This document shows positions 31,046 to 39,511 of a DNA stretch of 43,263 nucleotides, in pieces. The notes beneath the pieces are model-generated. The model made no database searches. It had not been told where the DNA came from and saw only the letters and a list, made by a program, of their open reading frames with translations. The stretch is from CAZQWJ01 sp964597265 (GTDB lineage: Bacteria; Patescibacteriota; 4484-211; JAGQKX01): contig CAZQWJ010000006.1 in the NCBI GenBank assembly GCA_964597265.1, positions 1 to 43,263 of the forward strand. The letters run 5' to 3'. How positions within the stretch are numbered: the first letter of the stretch is position 1; each line of letters begins with the position of its first letter. A program made the position numbers and the translations under genes.

Positions 31046-32764
31046 TTGGCGGAACGAACAGACCTTGTTGATATATTAGTACAAAACAGTGTCCTCAATG
31101 ACGAACAAGCCTCCCAGATTCGTTTGGAACATATTAATACCGGACGTGAGATTAAAGAGATCATCTTAGAGCGTGGCATTGTAAATGCCAAACAGATCGT
31201 CCAAGCCGAGGCAAAACTGCTCAATGTCGATTTTATAGACCTTTCCACCAAAGCCATCTCGCCCGAAATTCTCTCCAAAATCCCCGAATCCGTTGCCCGC
31301 CATTACACGTTAATCCCAGTGGAGTATTCCAACGGCAAGTTGTCAGTGGCTATGAAAGATCCGTTGGACCTGCAACTGGTTGAATTTTTGGAAACCAAGA
31401 CCGGCGACGAGATCCATCCCATGATGGCAGAAGAAGTGAGCATCAAAGATGCAGTATCCGAGATGTATTCCGTGGGAATAGAAAAAGAAGTACGAGCGGC
31501 GCTCAAGGAATCAGAAAAAGACATCAAACAGGCAGAGCAACAAATTGAGACTGTTGACGATCTGAGAAAAGCTGTCGAAAGCGCACCAGTGGCGCGAATC
31601 GTGTCAACAATATTTGAATATGCAATTAAGGTCAAAGCATCAGACGTACACATCGAGCCGGGGACGGATCATACGCGTATTCGGTATCGTATGGATGGTA
31701 TTTTGCGAGAGCGTCTGGCGCTGCCAAAACGCGTGCACGATGCGGTGGTTTCTCGTATTAAGATTTTGTCCAACATGAAAATAGACGAACGCCGGGTTCC
31801 GCAGGATGGGCGCTTTATGTATGCGCTTGGAGATCAGGAGGTGGATCTTCGTGTGTCTACATTGCCTACGGTTCACGGAGAAAAGGTGGTCTGCCGATTG
31901 TTGCGCAAAGAATCCAAGGTGCCGACGTTGGATGATTTGGGTTTGCGAGGGTTGGCATTGAAGCAATTCAAGGAAGCTATCCGAAAACCAAACGGTATCA
32001 TTCTGGTTACCGGTCCTACCGGTAGCGGAAAAACCACGACCCTCCGTACTGCACTGGATATGATCAATACCCCCGAGGTCAATGTCGTTACACTGGAGGA
32101 TCCGGTCGAATACGATATCCCTGGAGTCAACCAAGTCCAAACCAACCCGCAGGCAGGACTCACGTTCGCCTCAGGTATGCGTAGTTTTTTGCGGCAAGAT
32201 CCCAATATCATCATGGTAGGAGAAATTCGAGACAAGGAAACCATGGAACTGGCGATCCAGGCTTCACTCACCGGACACTTGGTGTTTTCGACCTTACACA
32301 CCAACTCAGCCGCCGGTACACTCCCCCGCTTGATGGATATGGGCGCTGAACCGTTTTTGCTTGCGTCTACGATGGAATTAGTCATGGCACAACGGTTGGT
32401 GCGTACCCTCTGTCCGGCATGTAAGGCTGGCCACGAGCCATCAGATGAGGAGCGAGAGAAAATAAAAGAGATGCTAAAAGAGCTGGCAGACAAATACTTC
32501 ACCGAAGGCACAAAAACCACTATCTATGATGCCAAAGGTTGTAATGAGTGTAATGACACTGGCTATGTTGGACGTATGGGCATTTATGAAGTACTCATGG
32601 TAACCGAAAAAATAGGTAGATTTATCCTCGATCGCGAAACCGCTGACACTATCGAACAAGAAGCCAAAGCCAATGGTATGTTGACTATGTTTCAGGATGG
32701 TATGCTGAAAGTACTCGATGGCACAACCTCCATCGCTGAGATACTGCGCGTCGCACGCGAATAG
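31046..32764 (+). CDS. pilB: Type IV pilus extension ATPase PilB
   Basis: Protein of 572 residues, starting at TTG 31046; no in-frame ATG lies upstream before a TGA at 31016. The N-terminal T2SSE-type domain (about 1-150) is followed by the catalytic domain: Walker A GPTGSGKTT (Lys329), Asp and His boxes (IIMVGEIRDKETME, LTGHLVFSTLHTN). The C-terminal zinc motif has two CxxC pairs, CPAC and CNEC, as in PilB and GspE. It powers pilin assembly from the cytoplasm. It is the first gene of the pilus locus. Confidence 0.95.
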   Translation: MAERTDLVDILVQNSVLNDEQASQIRLEHINTGREIKEIILERGIVNAKQIVQAEAKLLNVDFIDLSTKAISPEILSKIPESVARHYTLIPVEYSNGKLSVAMKDPLDLQLVEFLETKTGDEIHPMMAEEVSIKDAVSEMYSVGIEKEVRAALKESEKDIKQAEQQIETVDDLRKAVESAPVARIVSTIFEYAIKVKASDVHIEPGTDHTRIRYRMDGILRERLALPKRVHDAVVSRIKILSNMKIDERRVPQDGRFMYALGDQEVDLRVSTLPTVHGEKVVCRLLRKESKVPTLDDLGLRGLALKQFKEAIRKPNGIILVTGPTGSGKTTTLRTALDMINTPEVNVVTLEDPVEYDIPGVNQVQTNPQAGLTFASGMRSFLRQDPNIIMVGEIRDKETMELAIQASLTGHLVFSTLHTNSAAGTLPRLMDMGAEPFLLASTMELVMAQRLVRTLCPACKAGHEPSDEEREKIKEMLKELADKYFTEGTKTTIYDAKGCNECNDTGYVGRMGIYEVLMVTEKIGRFILDRETADTIEQEAKANGMLTMFQDGMLKVLDGTTSIAEILRVARE

Positions 32765-32851
32765 TTGTTGACCGGGTACTGTATTCAGTATAGAGTGGTA
32801 GTAAATGGCCATTAGCCAACAGCTAATAGCTAACGACAAACAGCCAAACCT

Positions 32852-33919
32852 ATGGATATAACGATTCAATCTTTGTTGGAAGAAGTAGTCAAACGCGATG
32901 CCTCTGATTTGCATCTTAATGTCGGGTCTATGCCCATGGTTCGTATTGACGGAACGCTTCTTGTGATAGAAGGCACGCATCCCTTATCCAAAGAAGAAGT
33001 GGAAGAACTGATCCTCTCTATCCTGACTGACGAACAGCGCGAATTATTGATGGCAAACAAAGAGCTTGACCTGTCATTTGCGCTGGGAGAAATTGCCCGC
33101 TTTCGTGTGAATATTTTTCACCAAAAAGGCTACCTAGGGGCTGCGTTTCGTCATATTCCTTCTCAAATAAGATCGCTCGAACAACTCAATATGCCGGGTA
33201 TGTTGATCAATTTAACCAGGATTACGCAGGGGTTTGTGTTGGTAACTGGTCCTACCGGACACGGTAAATCTACCACACTCGCTGCTCTTATTGACCATAT
33301 CAACGAGGAACGCGCTGACCATATTGTAACCATCGAAGATCCTATTGAGTACGTATATCCTCATCGCAAAAGCCTTATTACTCAGCGGGAAATGCATACT
33401 GATACCTATTCATGGGATATTGCGTTGCGCAGTGTGTTGCGTGAAGATCCAGACGTAGTGCTCATTGGTGAAATGCGAGATTACGAAACCACAGAGGCAG
33501 CCATGCTCATAGCCGAAACAGGGCACCTTGTGTTCTCTACCCTCCACACCAACTCCGCCGCCCAAACGATCAACCGTATCATTGACCAGTTCCCTGATTC
33601 GCAGCAACAACAAGCACGTACTCAATTGGCATCGGTGTTGGTAGGGGTTATTTCGCAACGTTTGATCCCGGGCATTGGCGGAGGCCGGTATCCGGCGACG
33701 GAGATCCTCATGGCAACTGCGGCGATTCGCACCATGATCCGTGAAGACAAAGTTCACCAAATTGACAACTATATCCAAACCAGTCAGGAGTCAGGCATGA
33801 CCAGCCTCGAAGCCTCGCTCGCCGCGTTGGTCAAAGCAGGCAAGATTTCATTAGAATCGGCCAAGGAATACACCATGCGTCCGGAGGTACTCAAGCGGTT
33901 GATGGATTCTGAACGATAA
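32852..33919 (+). CDS. pilT: Type IV pilus retraction ATPase PilT
   Basis: Protein of 355 residues, the typical PilT length and without the zinc motif of PilB. Walker A is GPTGHGKSTT (Lys139). Asp box VVLIGEMRDYETTEAA and His box TGHLVFSTLHTN follow. The ending, GKISLESAKEYTMRPEVLKRL, fits the C-terminal helices of PilT. It depolymerises pili. An 87-base spacer after pilB holds a weak promoter (TTGACC at 32768-32773 and TATAGA at 32789-32794, spacer 15) and a TTAGC/GCTAA inverted repeat. Confidence 0.94.
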   Translation: MDITIQSLLEEVVKRDASDLHLNVGSMPMVRIDGTLLVIEGTHPLSKEEVEELILSILTDEQRELLMANKELDLSFALGEIARFRVNIFHQKGYLGAAFRHIPSQIRSLEQLNMPGMLINLTRITQGFVLVTGPTGHGKSTTLAALIDHINEERADHIVTIEDPIEYVYPHRKSLITQREMHTDTYSWDIALRSVLREDPDVVLIGEMRDYETTEAAMLIAETGHLVFSTLHTNSAAQTINRIIDQFPDSQQQQARTQLASVLVGVISQRLIPGIGGGRYPATEILMATAAIRTMIREDKVHQIDNYIQTSQESGMTSLEASLAALVKAGKISLESAKEYTMRPEVLKRLMDSER

Positions 33920-33950
33920 GTCGAGAAGCTATTTTAAAACTTAGGGTTTG

Positions 33951-33978
33951 CTGGATCCCTGCTTTCGCAGGGATGACA
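33951..33978 (+). repeat. REP-like palindromic element (copy c)
   Basis: CT-GGATCCCTGC-TTTC-GCAGGGATGACA: palindromic core bounded by GGATC and GATGACA. Confidence 0.65.
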
Positions 33979-33997
33979 GACTCCCGTCCAGGCTTTT

Positions 33998-34025
33998 GTC
34001 ATCCCAAATTTAATTTGGGATCCAG
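33998..34025 (-). repeat. REP-like palindromic element (copy d)
   Basis: GTCATCCCAAATT-TAATTTGGGATCCAG, the opposite orientation to copy c with a different core. Confidence 0.65.
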
Positions 34026-34037
34026 AGAGTATTGGTA

Positions 34038-34065
34038 TGGATTCTGAATCAAGTTCAGAATGACA
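34038..34065 (+). repeat. REP-like palindromic element (copy e)
   Basis: GGATTCTGAA...TTCAGAATGACA, same orientation and plan as copy c. Confidence 0.6.
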
Positions 34066-34071
34066 TCAAAG

Positions 34072-34117
34072 CTGGATCCCTGCGTACCTGCCTGCGCAGG
34101 CAGGCGCAGGGATGACG
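34072..34117 (+). repeat. REP-like palindromic element (copy f)
   Basis: CTGGATCCCTGCG...CGCAGGGATGACG with an extra inner palindrome, CCTGCCTGCGCAGGCAGG. It is the fourth element in a 170-base spacer between pilT and pilC. Confidence 0.65.
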
Positions 34118-34156
34118 AAAAACAACCGGTCTTGAAATAGTCTCTACATAACAACT

Positions 34157-35362
34157 ATGCAAACATACATATACACCGCGGTTACAAAAGAAGGAGAACG
34201 ACAAAAAGGCGAAATGCAGGCAATTGATGAGCGTCAAGTCGTTGACTTAATTCGCGAGCAGGGCATGATTGCTACAGAAATCACTGTCAAGCGTGATATG
34301 GATATCATGCGGCGATTGGAGTCGATACGTGGTGTATCCGGTGGTGATTTGGCTATTTTTACTCAACAGTTGGCAACCATGATCAATTCCGGTCTGCCGA
34401 TCACGCAGGGACTGGATATTTTGCAAAAACAAACACGTAATGCCACCCTCAAAAGTGCTATCGAAAAAATTGCCAAAGGTCTGGATGCTGGTTCCAGCAT
34501 GCACAAATTGATGTCCGACTACCCCAATATCTTCAATCGTTTGTACATTTCACTGGTTCGAGCTGGTGAAGCATCGGGTAAACTGGGAGAGATTTTGGAA
34601 GAGCTCGGGGATGTGTTGGAGCGAGACAACGAATTTCGCCAGCGCGTGAAGGGAGCGATGATTTACCCGGCTATTGTGTTTTTGGTAATGATCGGTGTGA
34701 TGCTGGTCATGATGATTTTTGTGATCCCGCAATTATCTCAATTGTACCTGGACTTGGATGTGGAACTGCCTTTGATGACTCGGATTTTCATGACACTCAG
34801 TGATCTTACCATCAAGTTTTGGTGGGCTATCCCTGCTGTAGCAATAGGTTTGATCTTTGGATACAAAAGGTTTACCACTACGTTGCAGGGGCGTTATTTG
34901 GTAGACGAATTAAAAATGAAAGCACCAGTGTTTGGGAAGCTGCTTTTGTTTGCTCAGCTCACCTCTTTTACCCGCACGTTATCGCTCCTGTTATCGTCTG
35001 GTATCCCGATGCTTGATGCGTTGGATATTGCAGGAGAAACATTTAGTAACATCCACCTGCGTGAAGGTGTGGCGCAGTCAAGCAGAATGATAGAAAAAGG
35101 GCAGCCACTGTCTGACACGTTTCGGGCTAACAAATATTTTCCTCCACTCATGGCAGAAATGGTTGCAGTCGGAGAACAGACCGGTAAAGTGGATGAAGTG
35201 TTGATCAAAGTGTCACAGTATTTTGAAGGCCTGGCCAGCAAGATGACAGATAATTTGTCCTCCGCGTTGGAGCCAATCATTATCGTTGTGTTGGGTATAG
35301 GTGTTGGTATTTTGGTTGTGAGCTTTATCTTGCCTATCTACTCATTGACAAGCTCATTCTAG
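34157..35362 (+). CDS. pilC: Type IV pilus inner-membrane platform PilC
   Basis: Protein of 401 residues, the usual length, with two T2SF domains (about residues 68-190 and 270-392). Membrane helices are seen near 168-192 (IYPAIVFLVMIGVMLVMMIFVIP), 215-235 and 373-395. Typical motifs are FTQQLATMINSGLPITQGLDIL and, in the second copy, FTRTLSLLLSSGIPMLDALDI. It forms the rotor that PilB and PilT act on. The 237-base spacer from pilT is full of palindromic elements. Confidence 0.95.
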   Translation: MQTYIYTAVTKEGERQKGEMQAIDERQVVDLIREQGMIATEITVKRDMDIMRRLESIRGVSGGDLAIFTQQLATMINSGLPITQGLDILQKQTRNATLKSAIEKIAKGLDAGSSMHKLMSDYPNIFNRLYISLVRAGEASGKLGEILEELGDVLERDNEFRQRVKGAMIYPAIVFLVMIGVMLVMMIFVIPQLSQLYLDLDVELPLMTRIFMTLSDLTIKFWWAIPAVAIGLIFGYKRFTTTLQGRYLVDELKMKAPVFGKLLLFAQLTSFTRTLSLLLSSGIPMLDALDIAGETFSNIHLREGVAQSSRMIEKGQPLSDTFRANKYFPPLMAEMVAVGEQTGKVDEVLIKVSQYFEGLASKMTDNLSSALEPIIIVVLGIGVGILVVSFILPIYSLTSSF

Positions 35363-35419
35363 GGATGGCAAGATAAATTTAGGTTTGTTATTTGTTAGGT
35401 TATTGAGATGGACCTCTCC

Positions 35420-35435
35420 CCCGCCAGTTGGCGGG
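35420..35435 (+). promoter_or_regulatory. Hairpin just upstream of the pilin ribosome binding site
   Basis: CCCGCC (35420-35425), loop AGTT, GGCGGG (35430-35435). The C-rich run just before it could instead pair with the GGGGGG of the Shine-Dalgarno region (35447-35452), so two folds are possible. Confidence 0.45.
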
Positions 35436-35465
35436 CTGTCCTCGAAGGGGGGTGAATATGAGCGT

Positions 35466-35930
35466 ATGAATAAATTCATGAAAAAAGGTTTTACGTTAAT
35501 CGAGTTACTCGTAGTTATTGCTGTGTTAGGTATTTTGGCAGCGGTCGTGTTGGTGGCCATCAACCCAACTGCTCGTATTCAGGATGCCAGAAACTCAGGA
35601 GTTCGATCAGACGTTGGCCAGATTGGTACTGCTCTGGAAGCCTATTTCACTGAAAACAACGGAGCTTATCCTACCGCTTTATCAGCATTGGTGACTGATG
35701 ATCAACTTAAGCAACTCCCTGCACCACCAACTGGACGGGGTGCCGGTTGTATGGCGGCCTATGGGTACTTTAGAAATACCACCGTTGAAGAGGCGGTTGT
35801 ATACCTGGATCTTGAACCATGCGGCTCTGGAGGTGAAGGATACTATGCCTATTGGACTGCCTGTGGCAAAGCAACCCTGCAGGACACTGTTCCTTCCGCA
35901 TCTAACGCTGCAAGTGGTCTAGGCTGTTAG
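35466..35930 (+). CDS. pilA: Type IV prepilin (major pilin-like)
   Basis: Protein of 154 residues. ATG 35466 is 10 bases after a GGTGA Shine-Dalgarno; ATG 35478 is possible. The leader is MNKFMKKG, cut before Phe9 in G^FTLIELLVVIAVLGILA, the class III signal for PilD, with the conserved Glu at position 5 of the mature protein. The helix continues to about residue 60. The C-terminal head has four cysteines, including GRGAGC, EPC, TAC and GLGC, and is rich in Ser/Ala/Gly. It is the only prepilin in the window and is well placed to be the pilus subunit. Confidence 0.92.
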   Translation: MNKFMKKGFTLIELLVVIAVLGILAAVVLVAINPTARIQDARNSGVRSDVGQIGTALEAYFTENNGAYPTALSALVTDDQLKQLPAPPTGRGAGCMAAYGYFRNTTVEEAVVYLDLEPCGSGGEGYYAYWTACGKATLQDTVPSASNAASGLGC

Positions 35931-35944
35931 TTTGCACGATGTTT

Positions 35945-35978
35945 CCATGTATGATACATGGAACGTAATGATCATTAC
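35945..35978. other. Two palindromes after the pilin gene
   Basis: CCATGTA-TGA-TACATGG (35945-35961) and the perfect 14-base palindrome GTAATGATCATTAC (35965-35978), 4 bases apart. They lie before the terminator and could bind a regulator or protect the 3' end of the pilin message. Confidence 0.5.
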
Positions 35979-35982
35979 CACT

Positions 35983-36027
35983 CAAGCGCTCTCTGAATAG
36001 ACGTATTCATTGAGCGCTTGTTTTGTT
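35983..36027 (+). terminator. Rho-independent terminator after the pilin
   Basis: CAAGCGCTC (35983-35991) pairs with GAGCGCTTG (36012-36020), with GAAT/ATTC inside, followed by TTTTGTT. It separates the pilin from the downstream genes. Confidence 0.9.
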
Positions 36028-36052
36028 GCATATATATTAGTTAACCTTGATT

Positions 36053-38077
36053 ATGAACGCGAGGACACTTGTACGTAAAAATGTAGACGCACTATTATTG
36101 TTTGGCTTGAGCTTGTTGTTATTTTTTTACACTGCCCCACCCACTGTATTTACGGGAGATAGCGGAGATATTACGTTGGCGGCGTATTTGTTTGGGTACG
36201 CTCATCCACCTGGTTATCCACTCTATTCGTTGCTTGGATACGCTTGGTCACACTGGATACTGCCGTTTGGTGATGTAGCGTGGAGGATGAATTTGTTTTC
36301 TGCGCTTTGGGGGAGTCTATCTGTTGTGTTGGTGTATGCGATAATCTATCATCTCACCAAACACAAAGTAGCAAGTGTAGTAGGCGCACTCAGTCTTGCG
36401 GTAGCACATTCATTTTGGCAATTTAGTATTGTTGCCGAAGTCTTTGCGTTTCATCTTTTCTTATCATTATTGTTGCTTTGGTGTGTATTGCAGTTTGATA
36501 CGCATAAACGCCTTCGGTATTTGTACGTGGCGAGTTTTGTGTTCAGCCTAGGGATTGCACATCACCACATGATTATCTTGTGGGTACCTGGACTTGTGGT
36601 GCTGCTTATTAAAGCACGGTTTTGGAAATTCTTGACTATACGTACTGCGTTACTGATGGCGGTTATTATCGGATCGGGATTGGTGTGGTACGCATATCTA
36701 CCGCTATCTGCGCGTGTGTCTGGTCAGTATTGGTGGGGTGATCCGAATACTGTGGGGGGTGTTATCGATATTTTCCTACGCAAAATGTATGGTACCCTCC
36801 ATATTACTAGAGGGGGGTCTCCTCTAACATTCCCGGAACGTTTTGTGTATGTACGTCTTTTTGCCTTACTCACGGCGTTTAATTTTAGTACCGTCGGTAC
36901 GGTCCTGGCGGCAATCGGGGTTGTTTCGCTCTGGCTACGAAAACGCGTCGAGTGTATCGCGCTGGCTGTTAATTTTTTGGTGAGTGGAGTATTGTTCCTT
37001 ATGTTTGCTGGAATAGAGTTAGGAGGGTTGTTTCACCTTGGATCAGTGGAGAAGTTTTCCTTAATGCCTTTGACACTATTTGCCATTTTTGTAGGATATG
37101 GTGTGTATGCACTAATAACGTTACCGTACTTGAGTTCAATCATCAAACGCCTATCATCTTTCGTACCTGCCCGTGTACTCATGCCTGTGATAGGTGCCGG
37201 GCTACTGTTTGCATTGCCTCTCTATCAGTTGGTACATCATTGGCCGGTTATGAATCTGCGTGACTACTACGAAGGGCGGTATTTTGCGGTAGATACGTTG
37301 TGGAATATTCCACCGCATGCAATCATGTCGCTCGTGGGAGATACGCTTGTTTTCAATACAAGATATGTGCAGGCAGTGGAAGGATTTCATGATGATGTTA
37401 CGATTATGGCAGCTCCTTATGAAGCGTCAAAACAGCAGTTGGTGCACAAAAGCCAACAGACCTTAGGGATTGATTTCTCAGAGTTATCGACAGATGAGAT
37501 TGTTCAGGAACTATTAGAGCAACATATTAACGCGTTTGCCCAATATTCTAATAGCAGGCCACCAAGCCTGCCTCCTTCTCGTACTGTTGTGGCGGAGGGG
37601 ATGACGTTTCGGTTGTACGATACAGAATATGCGCCAAGTTCAGACCAGATTCTGCAAACAATACGTAACTTCATGAATAATTCGTCTATGCTACAGTATG
37701 TAGATCTTTCGAACCCGGTGCCCGGGTACGCGGATAGCGTGCGGACAGACTTTGGTAATACACTCGCCCATCTTGGTCTAGAGGCGCATCAACAGGGTGA
37801 CCCGGTGCTCGCGGAAGAATTATTCCGACATTCGTTGTCATTCACAGACAAAAACCCAAATCCGTTCGCTCAGCTTAGTTTGAGTAAGATTCTTCGCCAG
37901 AAAGGACAGTGTGATGATGCCAAAGATTTGCTCACAAAGATACATTCGACGGAGATAGATGTGGTCTTTGTATGGATAGAGTGGGTTTCCTTACATCGAG
38001 AGTGCTTTCAAGATGAACAGGCTGCTCAAGAGTATGAAGACAGAATTAATGCTATTCTATCTAGAGAGATAGAATAA
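36053..38077 (+). CDS. DUF2723-type polytopic membrane protein, glycosyltransferase-like
   Basis: Protein of 674 residues from ATG 36053 (an in-frame TTG at 36047 is the alternative). The DUF2723 signature is at the N-terminus: TVFTGDSGDITLAAYLFG then AHPPGYPLYSL, in the first outer loop, with the acidic residues expected of a GT-C active site. About ten membrane helices follow to residue 390. The outer C-terminal part ends with TPR-like helices (about 565-674). Human TMEM260, of this family, is a protein O-mannosyltransferase. Its place between the pilin gene and pilD suggests it glycosylates pilin or another pilus protein. A TATATT box at 36033-36038 may be its promoter. Confidence 0.8.
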   Translation: MNARTLVRKNVDALLLFGLSLLLFFYTAPPTVFTGDSGDITLAAYLFGYAHPPGYPLYSLLGYAWSHWILPFGDVAWRMNLFSALWGSLSVVLVYAIIYHLTKHKVASVVGALSLAVAHSFWQFSIVAEVFAFHLFLSLLLLWCVLQFDTHKRLRYLYVASFVFSLGIAHHHMIILWVPGLVVLLIKARFWKFLTIRTALLMAVIIGSGLVWYAYLPLSARVSGQYWWGDPNTVGGVIDIFLRKMYGTLHITRGGSPLTFPERFVYVRLFALLTAFNFSTVGTVLAAIGVVSLWLRKRVECIALAVNFLVSGVLFLMFAGIELGGLFHLGSVEKFSLMPLTLFAIFVGYGVYALITLPYLSSIIKRLSSFVPARVLMPVIGAGLLFALPLYQLVHHWPVMNLRDYYEGRYFAVDTLWNIPPHAIMSLVGDTLVFNTRYVQAVEGFHDDVTIMAAPYEASKQQLVHKSQQTLGIDFSELSTDEIVQELLEQHINAFAQYSNSRPPSLPPSRTVVAEGMTFRLYDTEYAPSSDQILQTIRNFMNNSSMLQYVDLSNPVPGYADSVRTDFGNTLAHLGLEAHQQGDPVLAEELFRHSLSFTDKNPNPFAQLSLSKILRQKGQCDDAKDLLTKIHSTEIDVVFVWIEWVSLHRECFQDEQAAQEYEDRINAILSREIE

Positions 38078-38083
38078 TCGCGT

Positions 38084-38893
38084 ATGGAATTATTTGTTTT
38101 GTTTACCTATTTGTTTATTCTGGGAGCTATTGTTGGATCCTTTTTGAATGCGTTGATTGACCGGCTTGAGACCAAAGAGTCCATGGTGTTTAGCACCCGT
38201 TCGCACTGTGATTCGTGTGGCCACGTGTTGGGTGTGTGGGATTTGATACCTGTCGTATCATGGCTGTTATTGCGAGGTCGGTGCCGGTATTGTCAGGCGC
38301 GCATTTCTATACAAAATCCGCTAGTAGAGATAGCAACTGGCATGTTGTTTGTCATTACATTTTTGTGGGCGGGTGTTTTGGCTGGTAGTGATAATGTTTT
38401 GGTGTTTGTCTTTGGAGCGGTTATTGTCAGTTCGTTAGTTGTCGTTTTTGTCTATGACCTCAAACACCAGATTATCCCTGATCAAATGATCGTCGCCTTG
38501 ATTCTTACTGGTGGTATCTTTCATTTGCTTCACTATGGACTATATGGGAGATTCCTGGGGGATATATCCGTGTGGAATATCATCTTCAGTGCGTTGGGGT
38601 CCGCACTTCCCTATTTGGTGATTATCCTGGTGACGCGAGGCAAAGGTATGGGTGGTGGTGACCTCAAACTGGCGTTTGCCATGGGGCTTACTTTGGGTTT
38701 TCCTAATGTGCTTGCCGCGCACTATGTTGCGTTTGTTTTGGGTGGAGTAGTTGCGGTGTTCCTGCTTGCAACCAAGATCAAGAAAATCGGTGAGCCAGTG
38801 CCATTTGGGCCATTTATGGTTGTCGGAATGGTGCTTGCACTATTTTGGGGCAATCAACTGTTGCAGCTTTATCTCAACTTCATGGGACTTTGA
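38084..38893 (+). CDS. pilD: Prepilin peptidase PilD (type A24)
   Basis: Protein of 269 residues, typical length, starting 6 bases after the DUF2723 gene. The cytoplasmic loop has the zinc-type CxxC pairs Cys42/45 and Cys67/70, with the surrounding PVVSWLLLRGRCRYC pattern that also marks N-methyltransferase-competent enzymes. Catalytic aspartates are Asp125 (YDLKHQIIPD) and Asp193 in the GxGD-like motif GMGGGDLK. About seven membrane helices. It cuts the prepilin leader and methylates the new N-terminus. Confidence 0.95.
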   Translation: MELFVLFTYLFILGAIVGSFLNALIDRLETKESMVFSTRSHCDSCGHVLGVWDLIPVVSWLLLRGRCRYCQARISIQNPLVEIATGMLFVITFLWAGVLAGSDNVLVFVFGAVIVSSLVVVFVYDLKHQIIPDQMIVALILTGGIFHLLHYGLYGRFLGDISVWNIIFSALGSALPYLVIILVTRGKGMGGGDLKLAFAMGLTLGFPNVLAAHYVAFVLGGVVAVFLLATKIKKIGEPVPFGPFMVVGMVLALFWGNQLLQLYLNFMGL

Positions 38894-38897
38894 TATA

Positions 38898-38926
38898 TTG
38901 ACAAATAGGTGTGATTTAGGTATAAA
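38898..38926 (+). promoter_or_regulatory. Strong promoter of the toxin-antitoxin pair
   Basis: TTGACA (38898-38903), perfect -35, 17-base spacer, TATAAA (38921-38926), then 9 bases to ATG 38936. Predicted leader is nearly absent. Confidence 0.8.
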
Positions 38927-38935
38927 ATAGGCACT

Positions 38936-39202
38936 ATGCAACATCCAACTCCGACACAAATTCAATTAAAGGTAAGCCTTTCTACGCAGCTTAATGATCT
39001 TTTGGAAACACGGGCAACCCGGTTGGGCGTTCCGGTAACGCAGTTTGTCAAATACTTAATCCTAAGAGAAGTAGAGCAAGATGCACACTATCCGACATTC
39101 CGGGCTTCTCGTCGTGTGGAGAAGAATGCCGCCCAGGCTTTGGACCAGCTTGATCAGGCAGTTGATGCGTCGGTGTTTTTTGATTCTTTACATGAACGTT
39201 AA
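38936..39202 (+). CDS. Ribbon-helix-helix-type antitoxin
   Basis: Protein of 88 residues. The N-terminal part (about 8-52) has strand IQLKVSLS and two helices, LNDLLETRATRLG and PVTQFVKYLILREVE, in ribbon-helix-helix order. The C-terminal third is charged and likely binds the toxin. The stop overlaps the toxin gene by 11 bases. It has its own strong promoter with an almost leaderless start, and it should repress it together with the toxin. It looks inserted between pilD and pilM. Confidence 0.8.
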   Translation: MQHPTPTQIQLKVSLSTQLNDLLETRATRLGVPVTQFVKYLILREVEQDAHYPTFRASRRVEKNAAQALDQLDQAVDASVFFDSLHER

Positions 39203-39464
39203 ACTCTCCCCCAAAGTTCAACAAAGGCTCAAACGCTTGTACAAAACAGATAAAAAACTTGTATCTCGGATAGAGAAACAGCTCAAACTTTTCGAAGCAA
39301 ATCCAAAACACCTATCACTGAGGACGCACAAACTCACCGGCAATTTGACCAACCTATGGAGTATCTCTATCAACAGAGATATCAGAATGGTATATATCTT
39401 GATGGACAATAACGTTGCGTACTTCGTTGATCTGGGAACCCATGATGAAGTGTACAAAACGTAG
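39192..39464 (+). CDS. RelE/YafQ-type toxin
   Basis: Protein of 90 residues from ATG 39192; the frame is open further upstream but only as antitoxin overlap. Family marks are the start VKLSPKVQQRLKRLYK, HKLTGNLTNLWSISINRDIRMVY (the Arg that binds mRNA) and the end FVDLGTHDEVYKT with the conserved His. It should cut mRNA on the ribosome and be held in check by the upstream antitoxin. The charged residues of the active site seem to be kept. Confidence 0.82.
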   Translation: MNVKLSPKVQQRLKRLYKTDKKLVSRIEKQLKLFEANPKHLSLRTHKLTGNLTNLWSISINRDIRMVYILMDNNVAYFVDLGTHDEVYKT

Positions 39465-39475
39465 CGTGCCGCTAC

Positions 39476-39504
39476 TTGACACGGTATAACGGATCCAGCA
39501 TACT
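39476..39504 (+). promoter_or_regulatory. Promoter of leaderless pilM
   Basis: TTGACA (39476-39481), 17-base spacer, CATACT (39499-39504), then 7 bases to ATG 39512. Confidence 0.65.
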
Positions 39505-39511
39505 AAGATAC

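Noticed and set aside
33920..34156. CRISPR array from the repeats between pilT and pilC
   Set aside because: The repeats alternate in orientation, have different cores and irregular spacing, and no cas gene is near; they are REP-like palindromes.
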